Assembly (NCBI GenBank): GCA_910589055.1
Contig: CAJURN010000009.1
Coordinates: 34,145 to 98,144 of the forward strand
Direction: 5' to 3'
Source of the DNA: an uncultured Muribaculaceae bacterium
GTDB taxonomy: Bacteria > Bacteroidota > Bacteroidia > Bacteroidales > Muribaculaceae
DNA: 64,000 nt
In this document: piece by piece, positions 25,111 to 34,093 of the stretch
How the letters are laid out: every line of letters begins with the position of its first letter
Position numbering within the stretch: position 1 is the stretch's first letter
Made by a program: the position numbers and the translations under genes
Notes under the pieces: model-generated
Databases searched by the model: none
What the model saw: only the letters and a program-made list of their open reading frames with translations
What the model was told of the DNA's origin: nothing

Positions 25111-26691
25111 ATGAACATGAGCCGCTTTACACCGCGTATTATACTGATTGCCATCGCACTTCTCACGGCAACGTCAGGCATGGCTCTTGACCTGCCAACC
25201 ACGACAATACGCGGCCGACAGTACTTCTACCATAAAGTTACAAGCAAGGAAACCGTCTACGGAATTTCCAAACGCTTCGGACTCACACGCGAAGAAATCA
25301 TAAAATACAATCCCGAGGCCGAAGACGGCATCCGCAAAGGCTCCATACTGTATTTCCCCGTGGATGAGTTCGCCGACCGCAAAGGCGAAGACACACAGGC
25401 CGAACTTCCCGCCGCCACAAGCCCGGTGGCCGAAGAGGTGAAAGTTGAGACTCCGGTTGAAAAAGAGACCGGAAGCAACGACCGCATCGCCGTGGAGGCT
25501 CCGGTTGATAATACCCTTCGTCCAGTCACCACTCCTAAAGTCCTGATTGAAGCGACTGCAACATCCCATAAAGAACCGCTTATTGCCGTCATGCTGCCGT
25601 TTATGCTTGACGAATCCGAAATGTCCCGCCGCACGCGCCTGTACACCGATTTCTACAAAGGTCTACTTATCGCAGCCGACACCCTCTCGCGCCGCGGGTC
25701 GGAAGTGGAGATTTATGCTGTCGACACCAAAGGCCGTACCGATGACATTGCCGGATTGTTCGCTGCGGACGAAAAACTGCGCAACGCCGCCGTGATTATC
25801 CCCCCGGATGACGACGCCACTTTAGCCGCCATCACCTCCGAAGCGCTCAAAAACGGTTCGTTCGTTTTCAACGTGCTGAATATCAAGGATACGACTTACA
25901 TGATGAATCCCTATGCAATCCAGGCCAACATACCCCACAACACAATGTATGCCAAGGCTGTGAAGGGACTTAAAAACGAATTCAAGGATTGCACCCCCGT
26001 CGTGATAAGGAACATCGCCGGAAAAAAAGACAAATCGGCTTTCATCGACTATCTTATCGCCGAATATGCCGCCGAAGGAATTGAAGTGCTCCAGGTGGAA
26101 TATGACTCGGCGCTCAACCGCAGCGACCTGTCGATGATCGACGGCGACCCTGCCGGAAATTATGTCGTGATTCCATCGTCGGGCTCACTTGCGGAATTCA
26201 ACAAGTTCTGCCACGTTATCAAGGCATTGCAGGAAAGCCGACGCAACATATCGCCCTCGACAGGCATCGAGCCCGGACGGCTCGCCGTGTTCGGCTATCC
26301 CGACTGGACCGCTTTCCGCGGCGATGCACTCGACATGCTCCACACACTCGAGGCCACAGTGTACTCCCGCTACTGCGATGACTTCACATCCTTTCCGAGC
26401 CGCACGCTGGCCGGAGAGTTCAACCGCTGGTTCGGCGCCCCCATGCTTGAAAGCGTACCGTCTCACGGCATCCTCGGCTACGACACCGGCTGCTATCTGA
26501 TAAAGAACATCCGGCTCAACGAAGGCCAGTTCAGCCCCGTAGCGCCGGAAGAGTTTGAAGGCATACAGTCAACATTCTCTTTCACACACCCGATGGAGCC
26601 TGACGCCGACCACGTGTGCGGCTACATCAACGACGCCCTGTACATACTCACCTATCAGCCGGGCAGCGGCCTGACCGCACGCATTTATTGA
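25111..26691 (+). CDS. LysM domain protein with periplasmic-binding-protein-like C-terminal domain
   Basis: A 526-residue exported protein. It has a signal peptide (to about residue 25), then a LysM domain (about 38-85: YHKVTSKETVYGISKRFGLT...YNP...GSILYFPV) that binds peptidoglycan. A low-complexity Glu/Val/Pro linker leads to a large domain with the type 1 substrate-binding fold (PLIAVMLPFMLD, FYKGLLIAAD, AVIIPPDDD, LAVFGYPDW). In Bacteroidetes this combination resembles LpoA-like cell-wall factors more than ABC transporter subunits; no permease is nearby. It is cotranscribed with the PorT-like gene 10 nt downstream. Confidence 0.85.
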   Translation: MNMSRFTPRIILIAIALLTATSGMALDLPTTTIRGRQYFYHKVTSKETVYGISKRFGLTREEIIKYNPEAEDGIRKGSILYFPVDEFADRKGEDTQAELPAATSPVAEEVKVETPVEKETGSNDRIAVEAPVDNTLRPVTTPKVLIEATATSHKEPLIAVMLPFMLDESEMSRRTRLYTDFYKGLLIAADTLSRRGSEVEIYAVDTKGRTDDIAGLFAADEKLRNAAVIIPPDDDATLAAITSEALKNGSFVFNVLNIKDTTYMMNPYAIQANIPHNTMYAKAVKGLKNEFKDCTPVVIRNIAGKKDKSAFIDYLIAEYAAEGIEVLQVEYDSALNRSDLSMIDGDPAGNYVVIPSSGSLAEFNKFCHVIKALQESRRNISPSTGIEPGRLAVFGYPDWTAFRGDALDMLHTLEATVYSRYCDDFTSFPSRTLAGEFNRWFGAPMLESVPSHGILGYDTGCYLIKNIRLNEGQFSPVAPEEFEGIQSTFSFTHPMEPDADHVCGYINDALYILTYQPGSGLTARIY

Positions 26692-26701
26692 TTTACGACG
26701 C

Positions 26702-27388
26702 ATGAAAATCCGTATACTTCTCATTGCCCTGCTCGCGATGCTTTGCGCCGCTCCACAAGTAGAAGCACAGAGCCATTACAAACCCCATATCAGCATCGGA
26801 GGCCGTGCGGGCGTGTCGCTGAGCGAGATGTCTTTCTCGCCCTCCGTCAAGCAATCTTGGCTCATGGGTACGGCAGGAGCAGTGACTTTCCGCTACTCGG
26901 AAGAACGCCTTTTCGGAGTGATTGTGGAATTCGGCTGGTCGCAGCGCGGATGGAAAGAAAACTATGAGGAAGCACCGCTCTCCTACTCCCGCAGCCTTAC
27001 CTATCTTAGATTGCCGATTCTCACACAGATCATCTTCGGCTCACGACGTTTCAAGACCTTCATAAATCTCGGACCCGAATTCGGCTACATGCTCGGAAGT
27101 TCGATAAGTTCTGATTTCGACTACAAGAATCCGCTTTCAGTGCCGCAATTCCCGTCGAACCGCATGACCGAACAACTTTACGCGCCCATAAGCGGCAAGT
27201 TCGACTATGGCATCGAGGCCGGAATCGGTTTTGAGTTCTACGTGCAGCCGCGCCACTCCATACTTCTGGAAGGACGTTTCTACTACGGCTTGGGCAATAT
27301 CTTCCCCTCCTCTAAAGCCGACACATTCGGGGCTTCCCGTAACATGTCGATCGAGGTAACTCTCGGCTATAATTTCAGACTAATTTAA
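26702..27388 (+). CDS. PorT-like outer-membrane beta-barrel protein
   Basis: A 228-residue protein with a signal peptide cut after VEAQ (about residue 23). The rest is alternating hydrophobic/polar beta strands ending in an aromatic (TLGYNFRLI), as in 8-stranded barrels. ISIGGRAGVSLSEMSF near the start and YLRLPILTQIIFG are typical of the PorT family of Bacteroidetes. True PorT belongs to type IX secretion, but many paralogues do not; the LysM partner points to an envelope role. Its stop is 18 nt from the convergent reductase stop. Confidence 0.83.
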   Translation: MKIRILLIALLAMLCAAPQVEAQSHYKPHISIGGRAGVSLSEMSFSPSVKQSWLMGTAGAVTFRYSEERLFGVIVEFGWSQRGWKENYEEAPLSYSRSLTYLRLPILTQIIFGSRRFKTFINLGPEFGYMLGSSISSDFDYKNPLSVPQFPSNRMTEQLYAPISGKFDYGIEAGIGFEFYVQPRHSILLEGRFYYGLGNIFPSSKADTFGASRNMSIEVTLGYNFRLI

Positions 27389-27406
27389 GAAACTAAAGGG
27401 GAGTTT

Positions 27407-28825
27407 CTAATTCCGCTTCAACTTTTCAACATATTCGTCGATGCGATGCATCTGCGCGGGGATGTTTATACCCTGAGGGCAGTGCGGCGCACATTGTCCG
27501 CATCCTATGCAATGGCTTGCCTGGCGCAAGCGCGGAACACTGCGGTCATAGCCCACAAGGAAAGCCCGGCGAGCGCGTGCATAATTCGGGTCGGAAGGTC
27601 CGGCGGTCACATTGCCTTCGTTGATACATTTGTTGTAGTGCAACAGCACAGCCGGAATATCAAGGCCGTAAGGACAGGGCATGCAGTACTTGCAATCGTT
27701 GCATGGAATAGTGTCGAACTGCATCATGCGGTCGGCGGTACGCTGGAGAAACGCGAATTCCTCATCGGTGAGCACTTTCAAAGGCGAATAGTTACGGATA
27801 TTTTCCTGAAGATGCTCCATGCGGTTCATTCCGCTGAGCACACACATCACGCCCGGCTTCGACCCTGCGAAACGGAACGCCCACGAAGCCACGCTCGCCT
27901 CCGGCTCGCGCTCCTTGAGCATCCTCACCACATCGTCGGGCACATTTGAGAGTCGTCCGCCCAACAGCGGCTCCATAATCACCGCCGGGATCCCGCGCGA
28001 TTCAAGTTCATTGTAAAGATATTCCGCATCGGTATTGCGGGGATTTATCTGTTTGGCATATTTCCAGTCAAGATAATTGAGCTGAATCTGCACAAAATCC
28101 CACTTATACTTGTCGTGACATGCAAGGGCGTGGTCGAATACCGCCACATCGCCATGATACGAGAATCCGAGATTTCGGATTCGTCCGGCCTCGCGCTCTT
28201 CCAGAAGAAAATCAAGAATACCGTTTTTGATATAGCGGTTGTTGAACTCTTCCATTCCGTCATCGCCCATTCCGATTGCATGCAGCAGCAGATAATCGAC
28301 ATAATCGGTCTGCAGCTCTTTGAGAGAGTTTCGGAACATGGCAATAGACGCCTCGCGGCTCCATGTCTGCGGCGCAAAATTGGATAGTTTTGTAGCTATG
28401 AAATACGACTCGCGCGGATGTCGGCTGAGCGCAATTCCGGTGGCGCGTTCCGAGAACCCACGGCAATATGCGGGCGACGTGTCGAAGTAGTTGACACCAT
28501 GAGCCAGCGCATAGTCAACGAGCCGGTTCACCTCTTCCTGGTCTATCTCCGGCTCACTATCGGCCGCGTTGCCTTTATCTACGTTCGGCAGGCGCATCAT
28601 TCCGAAGCCGAGGAGCGAAACCTTGTCGCCGGTCGTGGGATTGGTACGGTAGGTCATTTCACCCTCGCCGGATGCAGGCTCGGGGTCGGATTTTCCGGAA
28701 GTTGCCTGGCGGCAGCCCGCCAGCGACAGTCCGGCCAATCCGGCAGCGCCGATACTTAGCTTGCGCAGGAAGTCCCTGCGGCCTTTAATCATATCTTTAT
28801 CTTCTTTCATAGCATACAGTTTCAT
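27407..28825 (-). CDS. Tat-exported lipoprotein aldo/keto reductase with C-terminal ferredoxin domain
   Basis: A 472-residue protein. The N terminus has a twin-arginine motif (KGRRDFLRKLS) and a lipobox (LSLAGC), so it should be folded before export and lipid anchored. The aldo/keto reductase barrel (about 60-345) keeps the Asp/Tyr/Lys/His set (FDTSPAYCRG, ATKLSNF, LLLHAIG). The tail binds two 4Fe-4S clusters (CNDCKYCMPCPYGLDIP and CIGCGQCAPHCPQGI). It starts 2 nt after the stop of the polyferredoxin gene, so the two likely form one membrane redox chain. The start could also be ATG 28810. Confidence 0.88.
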   Translation of the reverse strand: MKLYAMKEDKDMIKGRRDFLRKLSIGAAGLAGLSLAGCRQATSGKSDPEPASGEGEMTYRTNPTTGDKVSLLGFGMMRLPNVDKGNAADSEPEIDQEEVNRLVDYALAHGVNYFDTSPAYCRGFSERATGIALSRHPRESYFIATKLSNFAPQTWSREASIAMFRNSLKELQTDYVDYLLLHAIGMGDDGMEEFNNRYIKNGILDFLLEEREAGRIRNLGFSYHGDVAVFDHALACHDKYKWDFVQIQLNYLDWKYAKQINPRNTDAEYLYNELESRGIPAVIMEPLLGGRLSNVPDDVVRMLKEREPEASVASWAFRFAGSKPGVMCVLSGMNRMEHLQENIRNYSPLKVLTDEEFAFLQRTADRMMQFDTIPCNDCKYCMPCPYGLDIPAVLLHYNKCINEGNVTAGPSDPNYARARRAFLVGYDRSVPRLRQASHCIGCGQCAPHCPQGINIPAQMHRIDEYVEKLKRN

Positions 28826-28827
28826 TA

Positions 28828-30312
28828 TTAAACACTTGCATGACGTTCGCGACCTTCGACGTATATCGCGCTGAAAGGACGCGACGGACACAGATTCTCA
28901 CATGCTCCGCAACCGATACAGCGCTCGGTGTTGACAGCCGGAATCTTGGGTGCATCGGGATTTGATGGGTCGGACGAAACCATGAGAATGGCGCCAACGG
29001 GGCAATGACGGGCACAGTTTCCGCACTCCACCCCATCGGTAATCGGAATACAGTTGTCGCGCACCCACACGGCATGTCCTATGCTGATTGCGGTTTTCTC
29101 TTCGGGAGTAATCGGCCTGATAGCACCTGCCGGACACACCTGGGAACAACGTGTACATTCAGGGCGGCAGTATCCGAGTTCGTAGGACGACTCAGGCTGC
29201 ATAATAGTGGTGAGCCCTGCCGACGGGCGCAGCACATCGTTGGGACACACCGACACGCACAACTGGCAACCTGTGCAATGCTGACTGAGATTCTTTATAC
29301 TCATGGCTCCGGGAGGCACGATGCGGGTGCGGCGCTGCGGCGCCTTCTTGTCGGTGATGACAGCGAGTCCGCCGTCCACCGTCTTTCCTTTCGCATGCAG
29401 TGCTGCGGCTGAAGCAACCATCGCTCCCGAAACGAGAAAACGTCGGCGACCTCTATCCACATCATGCTTTGCCTCGTCAACGGCTTTACGCGACCGGCGT
29501 GTATAACTTATGGCTCCATGGCGGCATGTATCTATGCAATCCAGACATGACACGCAACGCGAGTAGTCAACACGATGGTTCTTGCCGTCGATGCAGGAAG
29601 CCTTGCAGCGGCGTGAGCAAAGGCCGCAGGCATTGCATTTGCTCTTGTCGATGGTGATTCCGAACAGGGAGAATCGCGACAGAGCACCAAGTACGGTACC
29701 CACGGGGCATACGGTGTTGCAATATGTGCGTCCGTTGCTCCATGCAAGCACAATGAGAATCACAAATGTCGCGGCAGCTATGCCCAATGTAATTCCCGAA
29801 CGAATCCACACGTCTTTTTCGTAAAAAGCATAGCTCTGCGCCCGTTCGGCCCAATTGGCGAGAAGATTGTTTCCGAGCTGATACACCGGAGCGAACAGCG
29901 ATGAAACTATACGCCCCCAGGCGCTGTACGGCGCAAGCAACGCCACAAGCGAGCCTATGCCCGCAAGCAGAGCGGCAATGAACAGCACGAACACTCCGTA
30001 GCGCATCCAATTCAGCGCCGGAGAATATGAGTAGCGGTATTTCCTTCCCTTACCAAGTCCTCCAAACCATGCGGCAATGTCCTGAAACACGCCCAGCGGG
30101 CATATCACCGAACAATAGACACGTCCGAAAATCAGAGTCAGAAGTACCAGCGCTACGACAACGGCCAGGTTGAGCGACAGCACCGCGGGAAGGAACTGAA
30201 CCTTAGCCATCAAGCCGAGCCACGCGTGCACGGTACCGGTGAAATCAAGGAAGAGCGCGGTCACACCGAGGAAAAACACCAGTGCGAGAATTATTCTTAT
30301 TTTTCTCAGCAT
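28828..30312 (-). CDS. Membrane polyferredoxin, NapH-like, fused to a NapG-like ferredoxin domain
   Basis: A 494-residue protein. Residues 1-215 hold about five membrane helices with two CxxxCP motifs (67-72 and 198-203), the NapH/CcoG membrane core. Two 4Fe-4S motifs follow (226-240 and 253-263). At 288-310 there is an internal twin-arginine signal (GRRRFLVSGAMVASAAALHA). A C-terminal domain then has four more cluster motifs starting at Cys346, Cys382, Cys430 and Cys465. It looks like NapH joined to the Tat-exported NapG type, passing electrons across the membrane. It is the first gene of the operon with the exported reductase. Confidence 0.87.
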   Translation of the reverse strand: MLRKIRIILALVFFLGVTALFLDFTGTVHAWLGLMAKVQFLPAVLSLNLAVVVALVLLTLIFGRVYCSVICPLGVFQDIAAWFGGLGKGRKYRYSYSPALNWMRYGVFVLFIAALLAGIGSLVALLAPYSAWGRIVSSLFAPVYQLGNNLLANWAERAQSYAFYEKDVWIRSGITLGIAAATFVILIVLAWSNGRTYCNTVCPVGTVLGALSRFSLFGITIDKSKCNACGLCSRRCKASCIDGKNHRVDYSRCVSCLDCIDTCRHGAISYTRRSRKAVDEAKHDVDRGRRRFLVSGAMVASAAALHAKGKTVDGGLAVITDKKAPQRRTRIVPPGAMSIKNLSQHCTGCQLCVSVCPNDVLRPSAGLTTIMQPESSYELGYCRPECTRCSQVCPAGAIRPITPEEKTAISIGHAVWVRDNCIPITDGVECGNCARHCPVGAILMVSSDPSNPDAPKIPAVNTERCIGCGACENLCPSRPFSAIYVEGRERHASV

Positions 30313-30338
30313 AATGCCTGTTTGATTGGTTATGTGTG

Positions 30339-30369
30339 CAAAAGTACTATTATTCAAACAAATCCGCAA
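30339..30369 (-). promoter_or_regulatory. Promoter of the polyferredoxin/reductase operon
   Basis: Minus-strand TTG (30367-30369), 20 nt, TACTTTTG (30339-30346); it supports the start at 30312. Confidence 0.75.
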
Positions 30370-30401
30370 TACCAAAATCACGGATAAATTGCCAAAAGCT
30401 A

Positions 30402-30432
30402 TTGACAGGGTGCCGGAGATTGATTAAATTTG
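30402..30432 (+). promoter_or_regulatory. Promoter of dinB
   Basis: TTG at 30402-30404, exactly 20 nt, TAAATTTG at 30425-30432. The ATG is only 10 nt beyond the box, so the leader is almost absent. No LexA-type palindrome was seen. Confidence 0.78.
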
Positions 30433-30441
30433 CATTGGAAT

Positions 30442-31569
30442 ATGAAAGACACGACGCTACGCAAAATAATCCACATCGACATGGACGCCTTTTACGCCTC
30501 CGTTGAGCAACGCGACAATCCTGCGCTGCGGGGGCGCCCTATCGCCGTAGGCCATCCCGGAGGGCGCAGCGTGGTGTGCACCGCAAGCTACGAGGCACGG
30601 CGTTTCGGCGTGCGTTCGGCCATGCCTGCTACGAAAGCCGGGAAGCTGTGTCCGGAGCTGATATTCGTTGAACCGCGCTTCGAGGTGTACAAGCAGGTAT
30701 CAGGAGCCATGCACGATATTTTCCATGAATACACGGATATTATCGAGCCCATATCCCTTGATGAGGCCTTTCTTGACGTGACCGAAAACAAGCCCGGGAT
30801 TCCGCTCGCCGTGACAATCGCCAAGGAAATCAAGGCTAAAATCAGAAACACGCTGGGACTGACAGCATCGGCCGGAGTGTCCTACAATAAATTCCTTGCC
30901 AAGATTGCCTCGGACTACCGCAAGCCCGACGGCCTTTTCACCATCCACCCCGACCTTGCGGTGAAATTCATAAGCAAACTGCCGGTGAGCGATTTCTGGG
31001 GTGTTGGAGCGGTGACTGCTGAAAAAATGAAGGCTCTCGGACTGCACACCGGAGCCGACCTCGCGGCTTGTCCGATTGAGATTCTGCATAAGGAATTCGG
31101 CAAACTCGGCTACATATTATATCAGTTTGCCCGCGGCATCGACAACCGCCCCGTGCGCTCGACTTGGGAACGCAAATCCTTAGGTTGCGAGACAACACTT
31201 GCCCGTGACATAAGCTCCACTGAGGAAATCGAGACCATAATCACAGAACTGGCCGAGGAACTTGAAGGACGCGTGGCACGGAAAAATTTCTCCGGCACCA
31301 CCCTCACCCTCAAGCTGAAATATTCCGACTTCAGCACACGCTCGCGAAGCAAAAGCCGTCGCGAACCGTTCCGCACACGTGAAGAAATTTTCCGCGAGAG
31401 CGCCAATCTTCTCACTCACGCCGACCTCTCGATGCCCGTTCGTCTTGTGGGCTTGTCGGTATCCGTTCCTGACTCGTCGCCTCAGAGACAGAAGTTCGAT
31501 CCGCGCCAACTGGTTTTCGACTTTGACGACACCACGGATTTCTTACCATTTTTGCAGATGGGTGAATGA
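30442..31569 (+). CDS. dinB: DNA polymerase IV (Y family)
   Basis: A 375-residue translesion polymerase of normal DinB length. The catalytic metal ligands are in IIHIDMDAFYASVE (Asp13) and PISLDEAFLDV. Further motifs are GRPIAVGHPGG, SYEARRFGVRSAMP, SAGVSYNKFLAKIASDYRKP and the little-finger domain. A QLVFDF stretch near the C terminus resembles a beta-clamp binding site. The frame opens 4 codons earlier at a TTG-like position, but the promoter spacing favours ATG 30442. It is divergent from the polyferredoxin operon. Confidence 0.96.
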   Translation: MKDTTLRKIIHIDMDAFYASVEQRDNPALRGRPIAVGHPGGRSVVCTASYEARRFGVRSAMPATKAGKLCPELIFVEPRFEVYKQVSGAMHDIFHEYTDIIEPISLDEAFLDVTENKPGIPLAVTIAKEIKAKIRNTLGLTASAGVSYNKFLAKIASDYRKPDGLFTIHPDLAVKFISKLPVSDFWGVGAVTAEKMKALGLHTGADLAACPIEILHKEFGKLGYILYQFARGIDNRPVRSTWERKSLGCETTLARDISSTEEIETIITELAEELEGRVARKNFSGTTLTLKLKYSDFSTRSRSKSRREPFRTREEIFRESANLLTHADLSMPVRLVGLSVSVPDSSPQRQKFDPRQLVFDFDDTTDFLPFLQMGE

Positions 31570-31586
31570 ATGTGCATCTTATTCAT

Positions 31587-31594
31587 TAACTTTG
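31587..31594 (+). promoter_or_regulatory. -7 box of the DUF3737-DUF2284-dus operon
   Basis: TAACTTTG, 25 nt before ATG 31619; no clear -33. Confidence 0.5.
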
Positions 31595-31618
31595 CACAAG
31601 AAAGAAAAAATAAACAAG

Positions 31619-32461
31619 ATGAAAACTATAAAAGATCAGGAATTCGGCGGCGAACGCCCCTTGTTCGCATCACATGGCCTGCGTCTCGAAAACGTAACAA
31701 TCCATGCCGGAGAATCGGCTCTGAAAGCATGCAGCGACATCGAGGCTGTGGGCTGCCGCTTCGAAGGTAAATATCCATTCTGGCATGTCGACGGCTTCAA
31801 GGTGCGCGACTGCCTTTTCACTCCCGGCGCAAGAGCGGCCCTTTGGTATTCCCGCGGCCTTGAAATGACCGACACCATGGTGGAAGCGCCCAAGATGTTC
31901 CGCGAGATGGAAGACCTCTCGCTCACAAACGTGAAGATTCCCGACGCTCAGGAAACCCTCTGGCACTGCCGCGGAATACGTCTGCGCGATGTCAAGACCG
32001 AAAACGCCGACTATATTTTCATGCACTGCAGCGACATTGACATCGACCGCTACGAACAGCACGGCAACTATTCCTTCCAATATTGCCGCAACGTTGTCAT
32101 CCGCAACTCCGTCCTTCACACCAAGGATGCTTTCTGGAACACGGAAAATGTGACCGTGTACGACTCAACCATCATCGGCGAATATCTCGGATGGCACTCG
32201 CGCAACCTGCGCCTCGTCAACTGCCGTATCGGAGGAACACAGCCCTTGTGCTATGCCCACGGTCTTGTGCTTGAGAACTGCACCTTTGATCCCGATGCCG
32301 ACCTCGCTTTCGAGGACTCCGAACTTACAGCCGATATAAAAGGTAACATCACCAGCGTGAAAAATCCCCGCTCGGGACGCATCACAGCCGACAGCATAGG
32401 CGAAATTATCATTGACGAGAACATACTCGCTCCCGCCGACTGCAAAATCACCATCCGCTGA
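31619..32461 (+). CDS. DUF3737 right-handed beta-helix protein
   Basis: A 280-residue protein made of about ten repeated rungs of 20-22 residues, such as LEMTDTMVEAPKMFREMEDL and VTVYDSTIIGEYLGWHSRNL. The repeat gives a parallel beta helix, and the start (QEFGGERPLFAS) is typical of DUF3737. There is no signal peptide, so it is cytoplasmic. The function is unknown; the fold occurs in pectate-lyase-like and adhesin proteins. The frame is open far upstream inside dinB, but only ATG 31619 follows a promoter. The stop overlaps the next start (TGATG). Confidence 0.86.
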   Translation: MKTIKDQEFGGERPLFASHGLRLENVTIHAGESALKACSDIEAVGCRFEGKYPFWHVDGFKVRDCLFTPGARAALWYSRGLEMTDTMVEAPKMFREMEDLSLTNVKIPDAQETLWHCRGIRLRDVKTENADYIFMHCSDIDIDRYEQHGNYSFQYCRNVVIRNSVLHTKDAFWNTENVTVYDSTIIGEYLGWHSRNLRLVNCRIGGTQPLCYAHGLVLENCTFDPDADLAFEDSELTADIKGNITSVKNPRSGRITADSIGEIIIDENILAPADCKITIR

Positions 32462-33000
32462 TGAAACTTTCGGGCGCGAAAACATACATAGCCACAACTG
32501 ACGCAGCACGTTGCCGACGGATGTTCCGCGACGTGCCGCGTTTTCTTGAATGTTGCCGCCAGTGTCCGTCCTATGGAAAGTCGTGGGGCTGTCCTCCGCT
32601 TGCGCCTGAAATCGAGGACGCGCCCCAAAAGTATTCTTTAGCCGAGATTGTGGTTCTTAAAGTCAACACCCCTGAAGGCCTGAGGATTGACGACTCGCAG
32701 GCTTTCCTGCGCCCTTACCGCGCCGAACTCGAAAGCACCTTGCTCCGGCTCGAGGAAGAAACCGGAGGGCGGGCGTTTTCATACGTCGGGGAGTGCCTTC
32801 ACTGCCCCGCGGGTACGTGCACACGCCCGGAAGGACTGCCGTGTCGGCATCCCGAACTTGTGCGTCCGTCGCTCGAGGCCTACGGATTCGACATAGGCGC
32901 CATGACAAAAGATTTGTTCGGACTTGAGTTGCTGTGGGGACGCGACGGATTCGCCCCCGAATATCTTGTGCTCGCAGGAGCCGTATTCTACAATCCATGA
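32461..33000 (+). CDS. DUF2284 predicted metal-binding protein
   Basis: A 179-residue protein with conserved Cys clusters: CRRMFRD, CCRQCPSYGKSWGCPP, and ECLHCPAGTCTRPEGLPCRHP. These match DUF2284, predicted to bind iron-sulfur clusters or another metal. The function is not known. It overlaps DUF3737 at the start by 3 nt and dus at the end by 4 nt (ATGA), so the three are tightly coupled. Confidence 0.86.
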   Translation: MKLSGAKTYIATTDAARCRRMFRDVPRFLECCRQCPSYGKSWGCPPLAPEIEDAPQKYSLAEIVVLKVNTPEGLRIDDSQAFLRPYRAELESTLLRLEEETGGRAFSYVGECLHCPAGTCTRPEGLPCRHPELVRPSLEAYGFDIGAMTKDLFGLELLWGRDGFAPEYLVLAGAVFYNP

Positions 33001-33920
33001 AAATATTCGCAGCACCGCTCCAAGGCTACACCGAGGCTCCGTTCCGCCACCTGCATGCCGCACTCGCAGGCGGCATCGACACTTATTTCTCGCCATTCCT
33101 GCGGATTGAACACGGCGAGGTAAGGCGCAAAGACCTGCGCGACATCACCGACGCCCTGAATGGCAACCATCATCTTATCCCTCAGATTATTTTCCGCGAC
33201 ACCGACGAGTTCGACCGGCTCACCGATGCCGTTCTCCAATCCGGATTCCGCGAAATCGACCTGAACATGGGTTGTCCCTTTCCTCCTCAGACAGGCAAAG
33301 GCCGCGGCGCAGGATTCATAGCGCGCATTGCCGAGGCCGAGAAGATTGCAGCCCGCATCATCGGGCTTCAGGGAGAAGTGAGTTTTTCCGTGAAAATGCG
33401 TCTCGGCAAGGAAAAAGACGATGAATGGCGGCAACTGATGTCGCTTCTTAACTCGATGCCGCTTTCCCATGTAACCTTACATCCGCGCACGGCCCGGGAG
33501 CAATATTCCGGAGCGCTCCACCTCGACATGGCCCGTGAATTTATTTCCGCCATCCGGCATCCGGTGGTTTTCAACGGCGAAATAAACAGCGTCGATGACG
33601 CTGAAAAAATCTGTCACATGTTTCCGGATCTGCATGGGCTTATGCTCGGACGCGGACTGCTCGCCAATCCCTTGCTCACACAGGAAATCCGCCGTGGAAC
33701 ACCGACAGCCGACTCCCGAGAAATTCTCGATACATGCCTGAGAATCCATGACAGTTTGCTCGCCCACTATCGCGAGACCCTGTGCGGCGACGCTCAGATT
33801 CTTTCCAAAATAAAACCATACTGGGATTATTCCGAAAACCTCATAGGCCATAAATCCGCCAAAGCCATCCACAAAGCCAATTCGTTGAAGAACTACATTT
33901 GCGAAATTAACGGCCTTTAG
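32997..33920 (+). CDS. dus: tRNA-dihydrouridine synthase
   Basis: A 307-residue FMN enzyme that reduces uridines in the tRNA D loop. It has the FMN-site start (APLQGYTEAPFR), the catalytic Cys93 in IDLNMGCPFP, KMRLG, HPRTAREQYSG, VVFNGEI and LMLGRGLLANP. The order and length match the Dus family; which subfamily cannot be assigned with confidence. The start overlaps the DUF2284 stop. Confidence 0.94.
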   Translation: MKIFAAPLQGYTEAPFRHLHAALAGGIDTYFSPFLRIEHGEVRRKDLRDITDALNGNHHLIPQIIFRDTDEFDRLTDAVLQSGFREIDLNMGCPFPPQTGKGRGAGFIARIAEAEKIAARIIGLQGEVSFSVKMRLGKEKDDEWRQLMSLLNSMPLSHVTLHPRTAREQYSGALHLDMAREFISAIRHPVVFNGEINSVDDAEKICHMFPDLHGLMLGRGLLANPLLTQEIRRGTPTADSREILDTCLRIHDSLLAHYRETLCGDAQILSKIKPYWDYSENLIGHKSAKAIHKANSLKNYICEINGL

Positions 33921-33941
33921 CAATTTAACAACTTTTAACTC

Positions 33942-33979
33942 GGGGGGGGGTAATTTTTCCCTTTTTCTCTATAACTTTG
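33942..33979 (+). promoter_or_regulatory. Promoter region with a G9 tract
   Basis: A run of nine G (33942-33950) ends 21 nt before a TAACTTTG -7 box (33972-33979), so the run occupies the -33 position. It controls the secreted protein gene at 34094. A long untranslated leader of about 110 nt follows. Confidence 0.6.
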
Positions 33980-34093
33980 CGCATAACAGACACTTCCTCT
34001 GTTTGAATCCTATTATACATCGGTTTTTGTCTGGAAAATTATTCAAGTTCTTTCATTTAATCTTGCAATATATAAATCTGAAACAACTCTTAT

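Noticed and set aside
31379..31618. Upstream extension of the DUF3737 gene into dinB
   Set aside because: It overlaps dinB out of frame; the DUF3737 family start and a -7 box support ATG 31619.
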